Below, one piece after another: positions 10,613 to 22,783 of a DNA stretch of 64,000 nt. The stretch is from NCBI GenBank assembly GCA_011009095.1, contig VTPC01008819.1, positions 25,968 to 89,967 of the forward strand, given 5' to 3'. The position numbers were made by a program, and so were the translations under genes. The notes under the pieces are model-generated. The model was not told the origin of the DNA and did no database searches. It saw only the letters and a list, made by a program, of their open reading frames with translations. Source of the stretch: Ignelater luminosus. Its lineage: Eukaryota; Arthropoda; Insecta; Coleoptera; Elateridae. Numbering within the stretch: the stretch's first letter is position 1; each line of letters starts with the position of its first letter.

Positions 10613-12208
10613 TTTAATTTCTTATTAAAATCTACAAATGTATGTAAAAGTTGAGATATTATTTGTGAAGAACAAAATTCTATGTTGTCTAAGTTCAAAA
10701 CAAACAATCTCGACGGGAGAACGAAAAGTGTTTATATAGCAACGCGTACTAGTAGATCACCTTGAGTAAAAGTGGGTAATAGTGAACAACGACACAAAAA
10801 AAAACTCTAAATTGTTGGTAGTACAAATACATAACGTAAGACGGAATTTGTTGACGTATTTTATTCCAGTTAATTTCCATATTTATGTATAACATTAGAA
10901 AAAAAGAAAATGTTCTTTAAACTCTCAACTTTCAGCAATGAGAGAGAAACTGTTTTATTAAAGCCAGTTTTATTATATTTCGAATCATAAATTCACTACA
11001 AAAAAAGCATCAGTTCTTAAGTGTCAAGTTGTATTTCTTAATAATTAAACCAAAAATAAAGTAGCATCAATTAAAAGTGCAATCAAAGAATTTCAAACCT
11101 TGAAGTCCTCGAAGGTTTTGGCATTTCGCGAATTCCAACAAAGTTCTTCCAAGATTGTATATCTCTCGGGATGTCCCTGATACTTTGATAAAAAAAATCG
11201 ACATTAATTTAAGACGATAATAATTCAAAACAAGTCTTTTACCATTTTTATAGATGCGGAGAATCACCGGAATAATTACAAGCAAGTACTAGGTAAATTA
11301 GGCAAAAGATGTTTCCCTACAGAAAAATCCCATTATTTGTAACACCAGGTAGTAACATAATTTGACAAAAGTTTCAATTTCAGCATTAGATTCTTTAAGG
11401 GAATTTACCAAGAATTTACACGAAACAAACTAACGATATAACGCAACCATTCGCTCTAAAATTTGCTAATCGAGTGATATCTGTACAATGAACAAACTCT
11501 CAAATATAAACACCAGACCTAAGCTAGCGAAATAGCCGCTATTAAAAAGTGCAAAGTAACTAGAAGCAGTCAAAATAATCATACGCAACAATAATATGTC
11601 ATCGTTGACAATATCGCGTGTTAGTTGTAAAGGGTGCTATCACGTAGGTCCAAACTACCCCATCTATATTGCAACTAACGAGGGAAAAATGTCTGTTAAT
11701 TTAAAAAACGCTCTGTATTACACATGTGCTAGTCCTTCAACTTTTATTTTTCTTCTATTCAGTTAACAAGAACAATAGCCAGCAAACTCCAGGTATTAGA
11801 AATCATTTTCAGCATGAACAGAAATGTGAATTGCTAAAAATAGAATACTAAGTTTTATAACTTCCCAAAACTTTCCTATTTTTTCCAGTTTGAGCAATGG
11901 TCTAAGTCTATTATTTTTGGGTTGCTTATGTTTTGGAGTTTATATAGAAGTCTTTTCGCCTTTCTCCATAATCACTGTAGGAGTCATTCCTATGCCCTCC
12001 GTAATTCCTAAACAAGCCAATCTTTGAATCTTAGCTTTGATGTTTGTTTGCGGCGACTGGGGTTACACATCAAAGCTGCACATGCTAATAAAGGTATATA
12101 ACCAATTTATCACACTAATCTCCATTAGCACAAGGTTGATAGTAATAAAATTCTCTGTGCTTAAGTTTAAGTTTTTGATCGAGGTATCGAGTATCCGCCA
12201 AACTCTCG

Positions 12209-12247
<39 letters not shown>

Positions 12248-12769
12248 AAAATAAAGCAAATAAAACGCAATAGTCACAAAGCTTCCCATTTAAAAACCTA
12301 GAACCTAGAAATGTGCCGTTTCCGTACAGCTTTATAAGATCCGTTGGTAAGACGGAGAGACGCGCAGTCAGTTTTATGAAACTTTTGACACATCTGACAG
12401 CAAAACTTTGGCAACGCTACCCGCTCGTGGTTGCGTTCGCTCCTTCCCCCTTCGCGGGCAGAAGTGGGAAGAGAGAGATGTCCTCTATGTCATTTAATAT
12501 TATATACTAGAGCTAGTGCAGACAATGCTGCTGCACCACCTCCAGATCATCCTTCCGCCGCTTTGGGGTTTCGCTCGGAGCCAACGCCTTCGGCATCGCA
12601 TCGTCGCACCTGCGGTGCTGCGATTCCTCTTGCCATAGAAACAGAATAGGCCTGGGTTCCTTTTGTTCACAGAATGTCGCGCTCGGTTATTCAACACTAC
12701 AGCATCAGTGGCTAGAGGTTCTAGCTCTAGCTACAGGACATTTCACAAAGAAACAAATCAAAATCGGTA
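10613..12769. other. No recognised gene; GC-richer patch and TC repeat
   Basis: 10613-12190 holds only unsupported frames. It should contain the promoter of the minus-strand synthase gene, but I see no clear core motif. 12300-12720 is markedly GC-richer than its surroundings ('CCTTCGCGGGCAGAAGTGGG'). It has overlapping short frames on both strands and none looks like a protein family. It could be a promoter/5' exon or an unclassified repeat. Confidence 0.4.
12209..12245. repeat. (TC)n microsatellite
   Basis: A near-perfect TC dinucleotide run of about 37 bp. Confidence 0.9.
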
Positions 12770-13160
12770 TATGACGGATCGTTTCAAAGTTACTCCTATC
12801 TTGATAAGACCAGCCGTTCCTGAAATGCAATATGTCTGACAGAAGAACAAAAGACTATCGGCCTGTCCTGCATTTTTTAAACGCCACTCCTTTCCCACAC
12901 CCAAACAAAAAACGGTTAATGATGCCGGTATAGCTTAAAAGCTATTTTCCCACCACAATTAACAACCAAAGCCCTATTTAAATAAGACCTGATATACAGA
13001 ACAACTGCAAAAAAAAATAAATAAAAGAAGGTCGGTGGTAAACAGATCGCTCAAAAACTCATTTTTTCACCACACCTAACAGTGATAGGACTAACCATTC
13101 CTAAAATATAGGATATCTGTAAAAAAACAAAAGACAGTCAGTGGTATCCGGATCGTTGGA
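12770..13160. repeat. Degenerate tandem repeat, ~107-bp period
   Basis: A sentence of sequence recurs with drift: a GATCGTTT/GATCGCTC/GATCGTTGG block at about 12778, 13044 and 13151, each preceded by a 'CGGT/AGTGGTA' block and by 'GATAAGACC...TTCCTGAAAT' or 'GATAGGACT...TTCCTAAAAT'. The spacings of 266 and 107 fit about 2.5 and 1 units. The last unit abuts the gypsy fossil. Confidence 0.5.
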
Positions 13161-16100
13161 TACTGCAGACGGTTTCTTCAGCTCTTGGATAAACTGGAAC
13201 TGGGGCGTCGCGATCGGATTTCCATTAGAACACATAACTTTTTCTGCGGACCGAAAAACAAGAGACCATCTTTTACGGTGTAGTTTCGCCTTTTACCATC
13301 CCTGTTGGGGGTTTTCATTGCTGGTTGAGCAACGATCAACTGCACTGTGGGTGAAGACCTGATCTCGAAGCTGGGCGTCGTGAACTATGCCGGCAAGAGT
13401 TATGACGTTTGTTGGGGTGGCAGCTGGACAAACGGTTTCTACACGTCGTTTGTTCTCGGGGGCATTTTCCGTGGATTTGGCGTCGGGTACTGGTTATGCT
13501 TTCCTGGGCAATGTTCGATGGCGAAAGAATATCTTTATAGTTTCAAACACCATTTTGTGAGCTTGGTTTTCTTTTCTTTGGCATCGTTAAATCAGGTGAA
13601 CGCTTTATTGTCGGTGCTATACAGGGTGATTCCGAAATAAGGATATATTTTTAATAGGTGATAAGTGGGGCTAAAAGAAGACAAAAAATGAAAAAACGAA
13701 GTGGCTCCGTGAAAGTTGAAAATTTTGACAATTTTCCTAAATATTAAGAACTGAAGCCGTCTCTGGTTAGAAAAAGAAAAGTGTTTCTTGTATTGTTGCC
13801 TTAAAAAGTGAAAGGTAAGGAGATTTACGGTGTTTTTAAACCCTTGTAGTGCAAGAACGAAAATTTACCAGACATGCCTATTTTCTTGGAACTAATAGTG
13901 CAGCTGTAGTAGCACAATGAACAATAAATGCCATCATAAGCTACCCCCTGGACATTTTACAACTTTCCCTTTTTAAATTTGAAGTATGTTTAACATGCAG
14001 GGTTGTTGAAATTCGTTAAAACAGTAAAAAAATAATAACAGAATTTATGTTACGAACAATTAGACTCCAGTCTCAGAAGCAACATTTTAATCCCTTATTA
14101 TTATTTAGTCACACGAATAGGAAACATTTTAAATGGCAATGGATTACACATACTACTTGAATGAAACGTGCGTATGGAAGGTACTATTAGCTATCACCTC
14201 TGTATTTAATTCAATTTAATAAATTCAACCAATTCTTATTTATGCAGCATAATGCCTATTGGAGTTTTTGGTTCTTCGGAAGCTTACAGAAAAAAATCAC
14301 TAACAGTAAAATTTTAATATTTTTCCGTTTGCAGATTAAAAAGTAAAAGTTCCTACTGGTTATTTATGGCAGTGTAGAAACCAGATAAACTATTATACCC
14401 CTCACATAAATAGCGAGAACTACCTGGCAATGACAAGGACAGTCAGTCACCTATCGATTTTTGCTTAAGTAAAAGTATGAGAGCAGGACCGGCTTGGCTT
14501 AGCGATTAAACTTCAATCGCATTTTTCTCAGAAACTATGCAATTTTTACCTACCGTTTTTTATCGCAAATGTATGTACTATCACACTGCTATTCACCTTT
14601 AAGAGAATACCCTTTATTTCGGAATCACCCTGTATACGAATCGTTGATCATCTAGGTATGATTAGAAGGAAAGGAATTGATACGATCCTTAGATTTGTGA
14701 AGGTGGAATGTCACGCTGGCGTAGGAGATGATCCTCTTCTGCTCTCCACGGACCTATAGTGAACGACGGCTATGCCGGGTCCTACTGGATGTCAGATTGG
14801 TGAAGTGGGGGTGGGAGCTTCTTTCAGTCGTCTGGAAGCCTCTTCTTGTCGGAGACCCTAATTTTATTTGCATTTGATACAAACGAGATCGGTGAGAGTG
14901 GCTGCGATGGCGGCGAAGTCTTCAATATAGTCTCGTAATCAACTGTAAGTGTCTAGGAAAGACAAAAAGATCTACCTGCAGGTCGGCGTCTTAGCGCTGT
15001 GTATTTGCTGGAAATGGCACACTTGGGAGAGGTTGCCAGTTTCACTGGTTTGACTCAGATATTCGATTTCCTTAATATCAAACTTGCATTTTGCCGGATT
15101 GCAGCGCAATCAGTGAATTTGGTGGCGGGGAACAAATTTGTGCAGCTAACCAGGCAGGGATTCTTTATTAAGTTGTAAAGTGACTGATGCACCCTTAAGA
15201 CCAAAGCATCACTCGGAACTGGTAATGCTCCATGAGAGGTTAAGGAGGTAGTGTGCGTCTAGCTGCTCTCCTCCATAGGTATCTTCTAGTACACGCACCG
15301 AAGGTCTATTGTCGAGAATATCTTAGCTTGTCCCAGGTTTTGTAATGTTTCGTGCATTATTGGCAATGATGTTGGGTCTTTGGTAATCAATACAAAAATA
15401 GGGCTGGTCATTACGATCGGTGGAGAATATTTGGAGGTGGAAGGCTTGATGATGCAGTTTGCGACCATTTCTTCGATTGATAGCTTATTTGCGCCTTCTT
15501 GTAGTGTGAAACAAATTATCTTTTTTTAAAGAAAGCGGGCGTCGTCGCCGGACCTGCATAGGTGCTGACAACGTAAGCAAAGTTTTGAAGAACGTGTTGC
15601 GTTGTTAGGATTTCTAGTGGGTCATGTGGTTTTTGTATCGATGATTGCGTTCTGGGACTCCAAAAAGTCGTATCAGAGCATAGCGTTTTTTGGTCTTATT
15701 TGTGACAAAAAGATTTGTCTTTGTTTCTAAGGAGTCAATGCCGAAATGAAGAGATTAGGTACCCGGTATGGACGGCCCTTGTGCGTAGGCTCGGATATCA
15801 ATCAAAAGTTTGACTAGACGGCCTTGGATGCTGACGGTGAATCGAGGTTGTTTGATGGATCTCTTTAGGGCAAACGTGTAATGGTGGGTTGTTTTCTTAG
15901 TCGCCACAGGAACTATCTGATGTCCCTCCTCTAGCAGAGATGAGACGTCGCTCTATTCTTTGACCTGAGTCTGTTATTGGTATTCAGGCCGCAGAGTGGC
16001 CTCTTCGCTGTTTTTCTCGTTTTCGTTGCAGGACTAGACAGTGGTAGTGGTAGTGCCGTTCTGGGCCTTCTTAAACCTCGGAGCGTCAAGATCTTTTAAC

Positions 16101-16330
16101 TAGTTTGCAGGTGTGCCAAAGGCACAGTGGACAACCAACTCGCTGTTTATAAGAGTCTTACATAAAAGGATGAGTTCGGCTTTGCCGATGGTCAGTGACG
16201 TGGTTGGCAAAGAGCTGCTTTTCACGAAGATGGCCTCATATTAAACCCGAAGTTGAATTTTGCTTGTTTCAATCCCGACCTCGTCCAAGGAAACGGTCTT
16301 AAAATCATGGTAGATAGGTGAGAAAGTGAA
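13141..16330 (-). mobile_element. Ty3/gypsy LTR-retroelement fossil
   Basis: On the minus strand, fragments appear in gypsy order. A protease-like stretch lies near 15780-15860. A reverse-transcriptase segment at 15286-15468 reads 'IIKPSTSKYSPPIVM' and 'ETLQNLGQAKIFSTIDL'. An RT-thumb-like 'KCKFDIKEIEYL' lies near 15060, and a possible start of integrase near 13300. The element is heavily broken, no LTRs could be delimited, and a 1-kb MITE is inserted at 13622-14632. It looks old. The outer borders are approximate. Confidence 0.65.
13622..14632. mobile_element. 1-kb non-autonomous TA-flanked element
   Basis: Inverted ends CAGGGTGATTCCGAAATAAG (13622) and its inverse at 14632, flanked by TA on both sides, define an 1,011-bp element. 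No transposase frame is present. End structure and target fit Tc1/mariner. It sits inside the gypsy fossil, so it inserted later. Confidence 0.85.
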
Positions 16331-16554
16331 GCTTTGCGTCTACTACATTTTCGCATTTTCCCTCAACTCAACGGCCCAAGTAGCACACCTTGATTGTGCC
16401 AACATTTTTGTGGTACACTGGCATTAAGTGTTAAATGTTAAATGGAAGTAAAAACGTCGGCAACCAAGATCTGTCCATTGTAAAACTACAAGGTAGGAGA
16501 TACATCTGCATCTAATAGAGGAAACATATTTAGCTGCACTTATTTTGTAATTAT

Positions 16555-16747
16555 ATTGGGTGCCAATGTTAATCTAACATAAAAGTGGTAGTTTAGAAAG
16601 ATATCTTAAAGCATCCTTGGGTTTACATTTTGCCAAATCATTGGTAATATATTGGATTCCAAGGTTAGTTTAATATAAGGGTGTTAGTTTGGGAAGATGT
16701 CTTTAAGTATTCTTGGGTTTACATATGTTCAATTTATCGGTAATATA
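16555..16747. repeat. Two-copy ~97-bp tandem duplication
   Basis: 16555-16650 and 16651-16747 are diverged copies. Both run from 'TTGG..TCCAA/GCCAATGTTA' through 'CTTGGGTTTACAT' to 'GGTAATATA'. A few more degenerate matches lie upstream. No function is evident. Confidence 0.6.
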
Positions 16748-17033
16748 GTTCTCGTCAACGAACTTCTACCCTATCGATTGATACCATTACCTCACCTGTA
16801 GGTTTATTTGGGGAGCAGGAATTACAAAAACCTAAATCTCCATGCATTGTCCTATGTACGAATTTGAAACTCCACACTGGGTATGTTATACTAATATAAG
16901 TGAATTTTATAAAAGATGAAACATATGTAGGCTTAGAGGCTGGTATTGTCATGGTTACCATTGCTAAGGTAACTAATTCACATTTCATTGAAGCGTCCCA
17001 TCTAAAATAGAACATTTGCATGTTTATTGGCTT

Positions 17034-17475
17034 ATGTTGTTGTTCGAAGAAAAATTACAAATTGTGAAATGGGACGATAATAACCTTAGCTTACGACGGT
17101 TTTAAATTTATTTATTGTTACTTTCCTTGATCACCCTAAACCTAGCAGATTAACAATTTTGAGTACGATTAATAACTTGAAGAATAATGGCTGTATTGAG
17201 TCGACACATAATAAGGAAGTTCGGGCTAAGCCGGTTCTCACTGAGGAAATATGTAATAAGGTTACTAATTTAGTAGGCAACAACAGACGCTCGATCTTAA
17301 GAGAACTTCGCCAAATTATAACAGTGAGTTGAAGCAGTGTCCACAGTCCACAGGCTGTTAAACAAAGAAACCTATAGGTCGTATCATTTTTAAAACCTTC
17401 AAGAATTAATTGCGAACGATTCCGAACAAAAAATTACTTTCTGCAAGCTTTCTATAGACAAAATTAATACCAATA
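17034..17475 (+). pseudogene. Mariner transposase N-terminal relic
   Basis: From the ATG at 17034 the plus strand encodes 'EEKLQIVKWDDNNLSLRR', then 'RLTILSTINNLKNNGCIES' and 'PVLTEEICNKVTNLVGNNRR', followed by 'HRLLNKETYRSYHF' and 'ITFCKL'. This is the paired helix-turn-helix portion of a mariner/IS630 transposase. Several frameshifts and stops interrupt it and the catalytic part is not attached. It may belong with the C-terminal relic at 18300-18700 or with a separate copy. Confidence 0.6.
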
Positions 17476-17690
17476 TAGATATTTCACAACAAATTACACA
17501 GCTCCACTAAAAAGCAAAAAGGTTTTGACCTGGGATCGTGACTATGGTAGTCCAATATATTTTTCGACGCTGAAACCGAATCCGATCTCAGAATACCAAA
17601 TATATCTTCAAAATCTTGCGCTAGAGCAAAAAAAACACCCCTAAAATAGAGTAAAATCACTCCTTTACGCATGCTGACAATTTTTATATA

Positions 17691-18710
17691 CAGGGTGTCT
17701 CCAAAAGATTGGGACATGGCTTAACTGCAAACTTCTGGGATAAAAATAAGAAGATTTAACGCAACTTACCTATATCTAAAATCGTCTCGTTAAGTTGGTA
17801 CGAGGCGTCAAAGTTTTTTGAAAAACAATTAATTTTGCGTATAAAAATAGTAGGCTTTGATCGATTTTTATGATTTTTGGTATAGCATGTTTTGTGACTA
17901 TAAGTCACGTTTCGAGATGGTTTTTGTTGATGACTTTTTAGAGCTTAGGCTGAGAACTGTCAATTCTTTTTTCCAAAAAGATACTTTTTCTAGAAACATT
18001 TTTTGTATCTTTGTAATTTTTGATAACGCTTAAGGTTTGTCCGCAAAAAAATAAAATCTGATCTGATGATCATGCTTTTTTGATAGGAATAATCTAGAAA
18101 TAATCTAGTCAGCCGGAATACCTATCTTAAAATGGCAAATCAGTATCATTTGTTTGTTACATATCAAAATGATAGAAGTTTAGTGTGATACAAATTAAGT
18201 AACTAGTTTAGCAGTAACGTTTAGGCAAGTATTGTAAGTACTAACATTACACCACTTTTTTTATTATTGGAAATATTTGTGCTGAAAATTATTTATCATT
18301 GGTACAAGACAGCGTGATGCCAGTTTTAAATGATTTAAATTTGAACATTCATGAAGATATACATGGTTACAGAATGATGGAGCGCCTACCCATAATGCCA
18401 GAACAGTAAAGAACTAGTTAAATGAAAATTTTGCTTGTCGTTGGTTTGGGCGAGGGGGTGAAATATCCTGGCCTGCTCTTTCATCGGACCTAACGCCGAT
18501 TGATTCTTTTTATTGGGGATATATGAAAACCAAGGTTTTTGATGGAATGGTGATGGATTTAGACCAGCTAAAACAAGCTGTATCAACAACTATCACAGCA
18601 GAACAGTTAAAAACTACCTTACATAATTTTTTTGATCGCTTCGTATTCTGTTTGGCCGTAAACGGAAATATTATATTCGAAAATTTGTTACCCGTTTTGT
18701 AGTCAGTAAA
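17691..18710 (+). mobile_element. Rosa-like (DD41D) element relic, C-terminal part
   Basis: CAGGGTGTCTCCAAAAGATT with TA before it (17689-17690) looks like a mariner end. At 18300-18690 the plus strand encodes 'QDSVMPVLNDLNLNIHEDI', 'QNDGAPTHNARTVKN', 'SWPALSSDLTPIDSFYWGYM' and 'TAEQLKTTLHNFFDR'. I count 41 residues between the two catalytic Asp, as in the complete element at 5593-6901, but the sequences differ clearly. The N-terminal half is missing from this copy, a stop lies in the catalytic region, and no right terminus was found. Confidence 0.65.
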
Positions 18711-18811
18711 TATGAAATCTTTAACTTGATCAATTAAAATTAGAGAAAAAGAAAAGAAAACAAGTATTTAAAGACATTTTTATTAGTAGGTATGCGATGT
18801 ATACGAAGTTT

Positions 18812-19360
18812 TTTTAATTGTTGGTTCTTTTTTTTCTGCCGCCATCGCTGTCCTTTGCTGTGCAGAGGAAGGTTCCTACCTTTTCGAGGAATTTCTTGTG
18901 TGTTACAGTATTAAAGCGCTTTCGAATTGCCTCTGTATATTGAATATTACAATTAAGATGTAAGATGCAATAAACTGAAATTAATTCGTATCCTGTAAAG
19001 CGGTGCATATTTCTAATGGCAGAAGGATTCTTTTCCTTAGCCTGCCCTAAGCGGAAAATTGTAGTGCTAACATACCTCGGGTATCAGTAACTTTTTCAGG
19101 CAACTATAAACTGCTACTCTGAAATTGCTTACTCCTACCAGGAACAGAATATTTACCTACAAAAGTGCATCAGATTAATCTTAAAATAAACGTTGCAGCA
19201 AATTAAAAGTTTCTTCAGAAGAAAGTACTTCCGCCTCAAGTGTTTGCAGTTCCTCCATCGTTTTTACTGGAATACTAGTAGTATTTCTTTTTTGAGCTTT
19301 TCTGGTACTGTCAGTCGGTGCACCAGAGACACTCTGAGTCAGTAACACACTTTCCAAGCG
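18812..19360 (-). pseudogene. DUF4806-like coding segment, interrupted by hAT
   Basis: Minus-strand translation gives 'SGAPTDSTRKAQKRNTTSI' then 'PVKTMEELQTLEAEVLSSEE', which resembles the start of the insect DUF4806 domain ('lP.kt.eel..lE..l'). Lower down, a separate frame contains 'AIRKRFNTVTHKKFLEKV', plausible for the domain's C-terminus. Function of DUF4806 is unknown; such proteins are numerous in insects and often repeat-associated. The 5-kb hAT element at 19369 interrupts it. If the hAT and one copy of the target duplication are removed, the frame continues upstream into a coiled-coil-like 'TYEIIELKQHNNRLES', the usual neighbour of this domain. The assignment is tentative. Confidence 0.4.
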
Positions 19361-20257
19361 ATTATTATCAGTAGCGTACCTAAGGGGGGGAGGGGGGGGG
19401 CGGTCCGTCCCGGGCCTGATCTTGTAGGGGGCCCCCAAATGTGTCATCAATAATTATACAAATCCGTAAATCTGAAGTTAAATTTACTGTCGAAAGTATG
19501 TATAACAGTAATATAAAAAATAGCTAAGCTTATCATTTAATAAAACTTAAGTTACAATAGTTTGACCTCCTATGCTTGGGCCTAGGCTTCAAAACGAAGT
19601 TTTTCGATTTTTAATTTTTGTCTATTGAACTAAGTGCATTCCTGACAATAGGGTTTCTAGTTTTTTAACATTATATATATTTATTGTCCAAAAATCTGTT
19701 TCATCGTTTAACAATTTGTGCGACATTATTAACATTAGAAAACACATTATTTTTGCGTTTTTTAATTACTTGCGGACAACCAGTGGCTTAGATAGTGGAC
19801 GCAAAAGCCCGCAGTGCGGGCAGACCACAAGGATTTGGGGGCCCCACAGTCGTTGACAGATATGAAATAAAAATAGCCATATACTTAGAAAAGTCCGAGT
19901 AAGCGAGATTTTTACTGCCCAGTAATTTTACTTTTCACTTTCAACTAAAATCTCTATTATGTAGTCACGTAGTCGGTTTATTGCAGTTTGCAGGAAGTAA
20001 GTATACCTCGGTAGTAAAGTTTGTCGGTATTTATTGCACATTGTCCGTGTCTTACTAGAAGAAACCCCCATTCTCGTAAAAGAGCAATAATATCTGTTCC
20101 ACATCTGATGTCCAACTTTTACGTTTTTTCTAGTTCCACCCTTAAAACATAAATTGCTTTTTGATGACATAACTAACATGACATAACTAAAGATATTTTT
20201 AAAGTTCTTGACACTGATAGATTAGACATACAATTTTTTCCAAGTCAAGGTTATGAC

Positions 20258-22768
20258 AATGACAGATACAAACAAATCATTTTTAGATACTCGACGTGCC
20301 TCACACAAATCATTTACTTTTTCCAGAAAGGACATGACACTTTCCTTACTACGCTGCCCTGAAAATTTAATCCCCCATTTATGAACTTGTAATGGTTTAA
20401 CCATTTGTTGAACCACCACCGACCTATCTAACATAGTAGAATTAGCATTAACGGATACCTCCTCGGCCTTTTCCTGATTCTCAGCTTTTCTTGACACTCC
20501 TCTAACATGCCTTCAAGAATTATTAATCGAGATTCAATATCATCTAACACTACAGTTTGTTCATCCTCCTTAGGTTTCATTAACCCTAACCTATTCGACA
20601 GATGTGTCAACCTTGACTTAATGCGAGCACAGGCCGAAGCAGTGATATCAACTACTCTTAATTCTTTTTCAATATCAACAATAGTTTCCCCCATTTGGCT
20701 AACATTTTCATCCAATGAAAGAGATGATTTCTTTGTAATTGGCTTTTTAATCTCCCTAGCTATCAAGCCTCTAAGTTGAAACCTTCTCAAATTTTGTGTT
20801 GCTTCGGGTTTGACATTCCGACAAGATATTTCAAATATTAGCTCATTTTGTTTAAGATGATTTGGATTAATTTTAGGATTCATGATTGCTTTACTAACTA
20901 ACAATAGTCCCAAAATCCCAAAAAGCTTTCTTTAAATCTCAAATTTGACTTAAAAAAACAATAATCCGATTATTAATTCAGAGCCCAGAAGTTCTTATAA
21001 GATAATATCAGTGCTCAAATTATTTATTTATCCAAACCAAACTTATTATTTTCAACTAATCTTTAGTGATTTTATCAAATTTTAAAATGCAGCCATTGAA
21101 CGTACATTTACAAGTTTAATACAATCAAATTTGCCAGTATTACACCTATAAAATGCATCACAATAAATAAAATCATATCCCATTAAAGCTGTCTGACTTT
21201 ATCGAGGCCCACACGTTCGGGAGCCAAGTGTAACAAACCTTTTTAACCCTGATTATTTTACGTTAAAAAGGTTACTACACAATCCGGCTTAAAAGAGACT
21301 CATCTCGTTTGGGCTGCAGGTGTCAATCAGCTTTAAGTCAGAGTTGGATATTCACATAAGGGGATAAACAATAAATCTGCCGAATAGTTTTATATAATCA
21401 AATACAACTAACGTCAATTAAACCAAAGTTGTTGGGGGCCAAATTCCCAGGCAGATTTATAATTTATCAGTAAAATACAAAAACAACATAAAAACTCAAA
21501 TTGTTTTATTATATTGCAAAAACCAAAAAAACAAATTATTTAAATCAAAAGATCAAGCAATAAACTTTATGCTTTTCTTAAAACAAACTGTGAGGACGTC
21601 ATCGCTATTTTACATTAAAAAAACTTAATTATTTAATTGAGAGACCAAATAACATTTAAAAACTAAAACAATCTTATTTTGTGCAGTTATTTACATATAT
21701 CCTTTTAATAAAGTAACGAAATTTAAATAAAATAGTTTGAAAAGGCAAAAACAAATTTACAATGCAAAAACAAATCTATAATAATACTTGTTTATATCGG
21801 TAATAACCTATTCAACGTTCAGGTTATACAAATATTTCTTTTAAACAAGTTTTCAAAAATTCGAATTTAACAAAAGAGTACAATTTTAATACACAGGTAA
21901 TTATTATTTGTCGCACTCAAACTGGTTTAAACAATGGAATCTTTCGTAGCGATTCCGACATATTGCACCATATTACCTTATGCAAAATTTCAGCTCAACA
22001 AATTGTAGAAACTTTAACGACGATATTCTTTCTTAACCATGGTTCAAGAACCAATGCCAGACGGCCCAATTTAATATTTACCATTAGAAGTAAATTTTAG
22101 TAACCACGAGATTCCAAAATTCGCTGCACTAATTACTTCAAAAGCCACTAACACAATTATTCGAAGGAAGTATCATATTCCATTAGAAATTCCACATTCA
22201 GCAGTAGAATTATACCAAACAAATTTTAAAACCAAGAACCAACCAACCTGTCGATCGTACGACTTCTTTCACAACCATCCTTTGTCTCGGATCAAAACGG
22301 AAGGACCTTGTCCTAGGAAGAGTCCAATTCTTCCGTCAAATTTTAAAATGTGAACCGACTAAGATCATACAAATTAAAACTACGAAGAAAATCCAAGGCC
22401 TAGGATTAAGATTTTACTTTTTTAAATTAAATTAGAATTTCTAAAGCATTATCAAATACAAATAAGATTTTTATACGGGAAAATAACGAATATTCAAAAA
22501 AATGTTAAAATCGAACCGTTGAAGGATATTTGTATGGGGGATTCCATAAAAACAATAAGATCCGTATTTTCCTATAAACGATGATTTTAATGAATAAACA
22601 AATCAAATTTTGAATTCAACGATAAATTATGAAAATTAACACAAAAAAGTCGAAAGTATGCATCCACATTATTTTATGACACTCTCGTACCAACATAGAG
22701 TAATAAAATATTGGCGGGATTTTAGAAAATTTAAATAATTTTATGACGACGAGTAACAAATCGTTACA
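20258..22768 (-). mobile_element. LTR-retroelement fossil (LTR and gag) inside hAT copy A
   Basis: A minus-strand LTR spans 21229-22768 (about 1.5 kb, TGTAAC...GTTACA borders). It is followed by a primer-binding-site-like TGGCTCCCGAACGTG and then gag-like coding at 20258-20913 with 'MNPKINPNHLKQNELIFEIS' and 'WGIKFSGQRSKESVMSFLEK', typical of insect Ty3/gypsy gag. pol and the second LTR are absent. Comparison with copy C shows that some 230 bp of hAT sequence are missing at the junction, so the fossil is broken and its insertion was not clean. It is younger than the hAT element that carries it. Confidence 0.7.
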
Positions 22769-22783
22769 AGTGTCAGTAAAAAA

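Noticed and set aside
11067-11285. 72-codon minus-strand frame upstream of the synthase gene
   Set aside because: Considered as an extra 5' exon, but it has no similarity to the family, and the first exon already has a good start.
11615-11690. Short inverted pair (GTTAGTTGTAA and TTGCAACTAAC)
   Set aside because: Arms too short and isolated to call an element.
12313-12697. Overlapping frames in the GC-richer patch, one Pro/Ala-rich
   Set aside because: Open frames on both strands are expected in GC-richer DNA; no recognisable protein.
13141-13640. Two plus-strand frames rich in Gly, Trp and Phe
   Set aside because: They are antisense to the gypsy fossil, whose fragments on the other strand explain the sequence better.
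16755-17021. 88-codon minus-strand frame
   Set aside because: No recognisable motifs; it may be decayed element flank.
17484-17717. 77-codon minus-strand frame
   Set aside because: It overlaps a mariner-type terminus on the other strand and has no family features.
19369-19450. N-terminal part of the frame over the DUF4806-like segment
   Set aside because: The first ~27 codons come from the hAT terminus, so the apparent ATG start is an artefact of the insertion.
19928-20179. Minus-strand frame found in hAT copies A and C (also at 56495-56782)
   Set aside because: It is antisense to the element's transposase; the conservation reflects shared transposon DNA rather than a gene.
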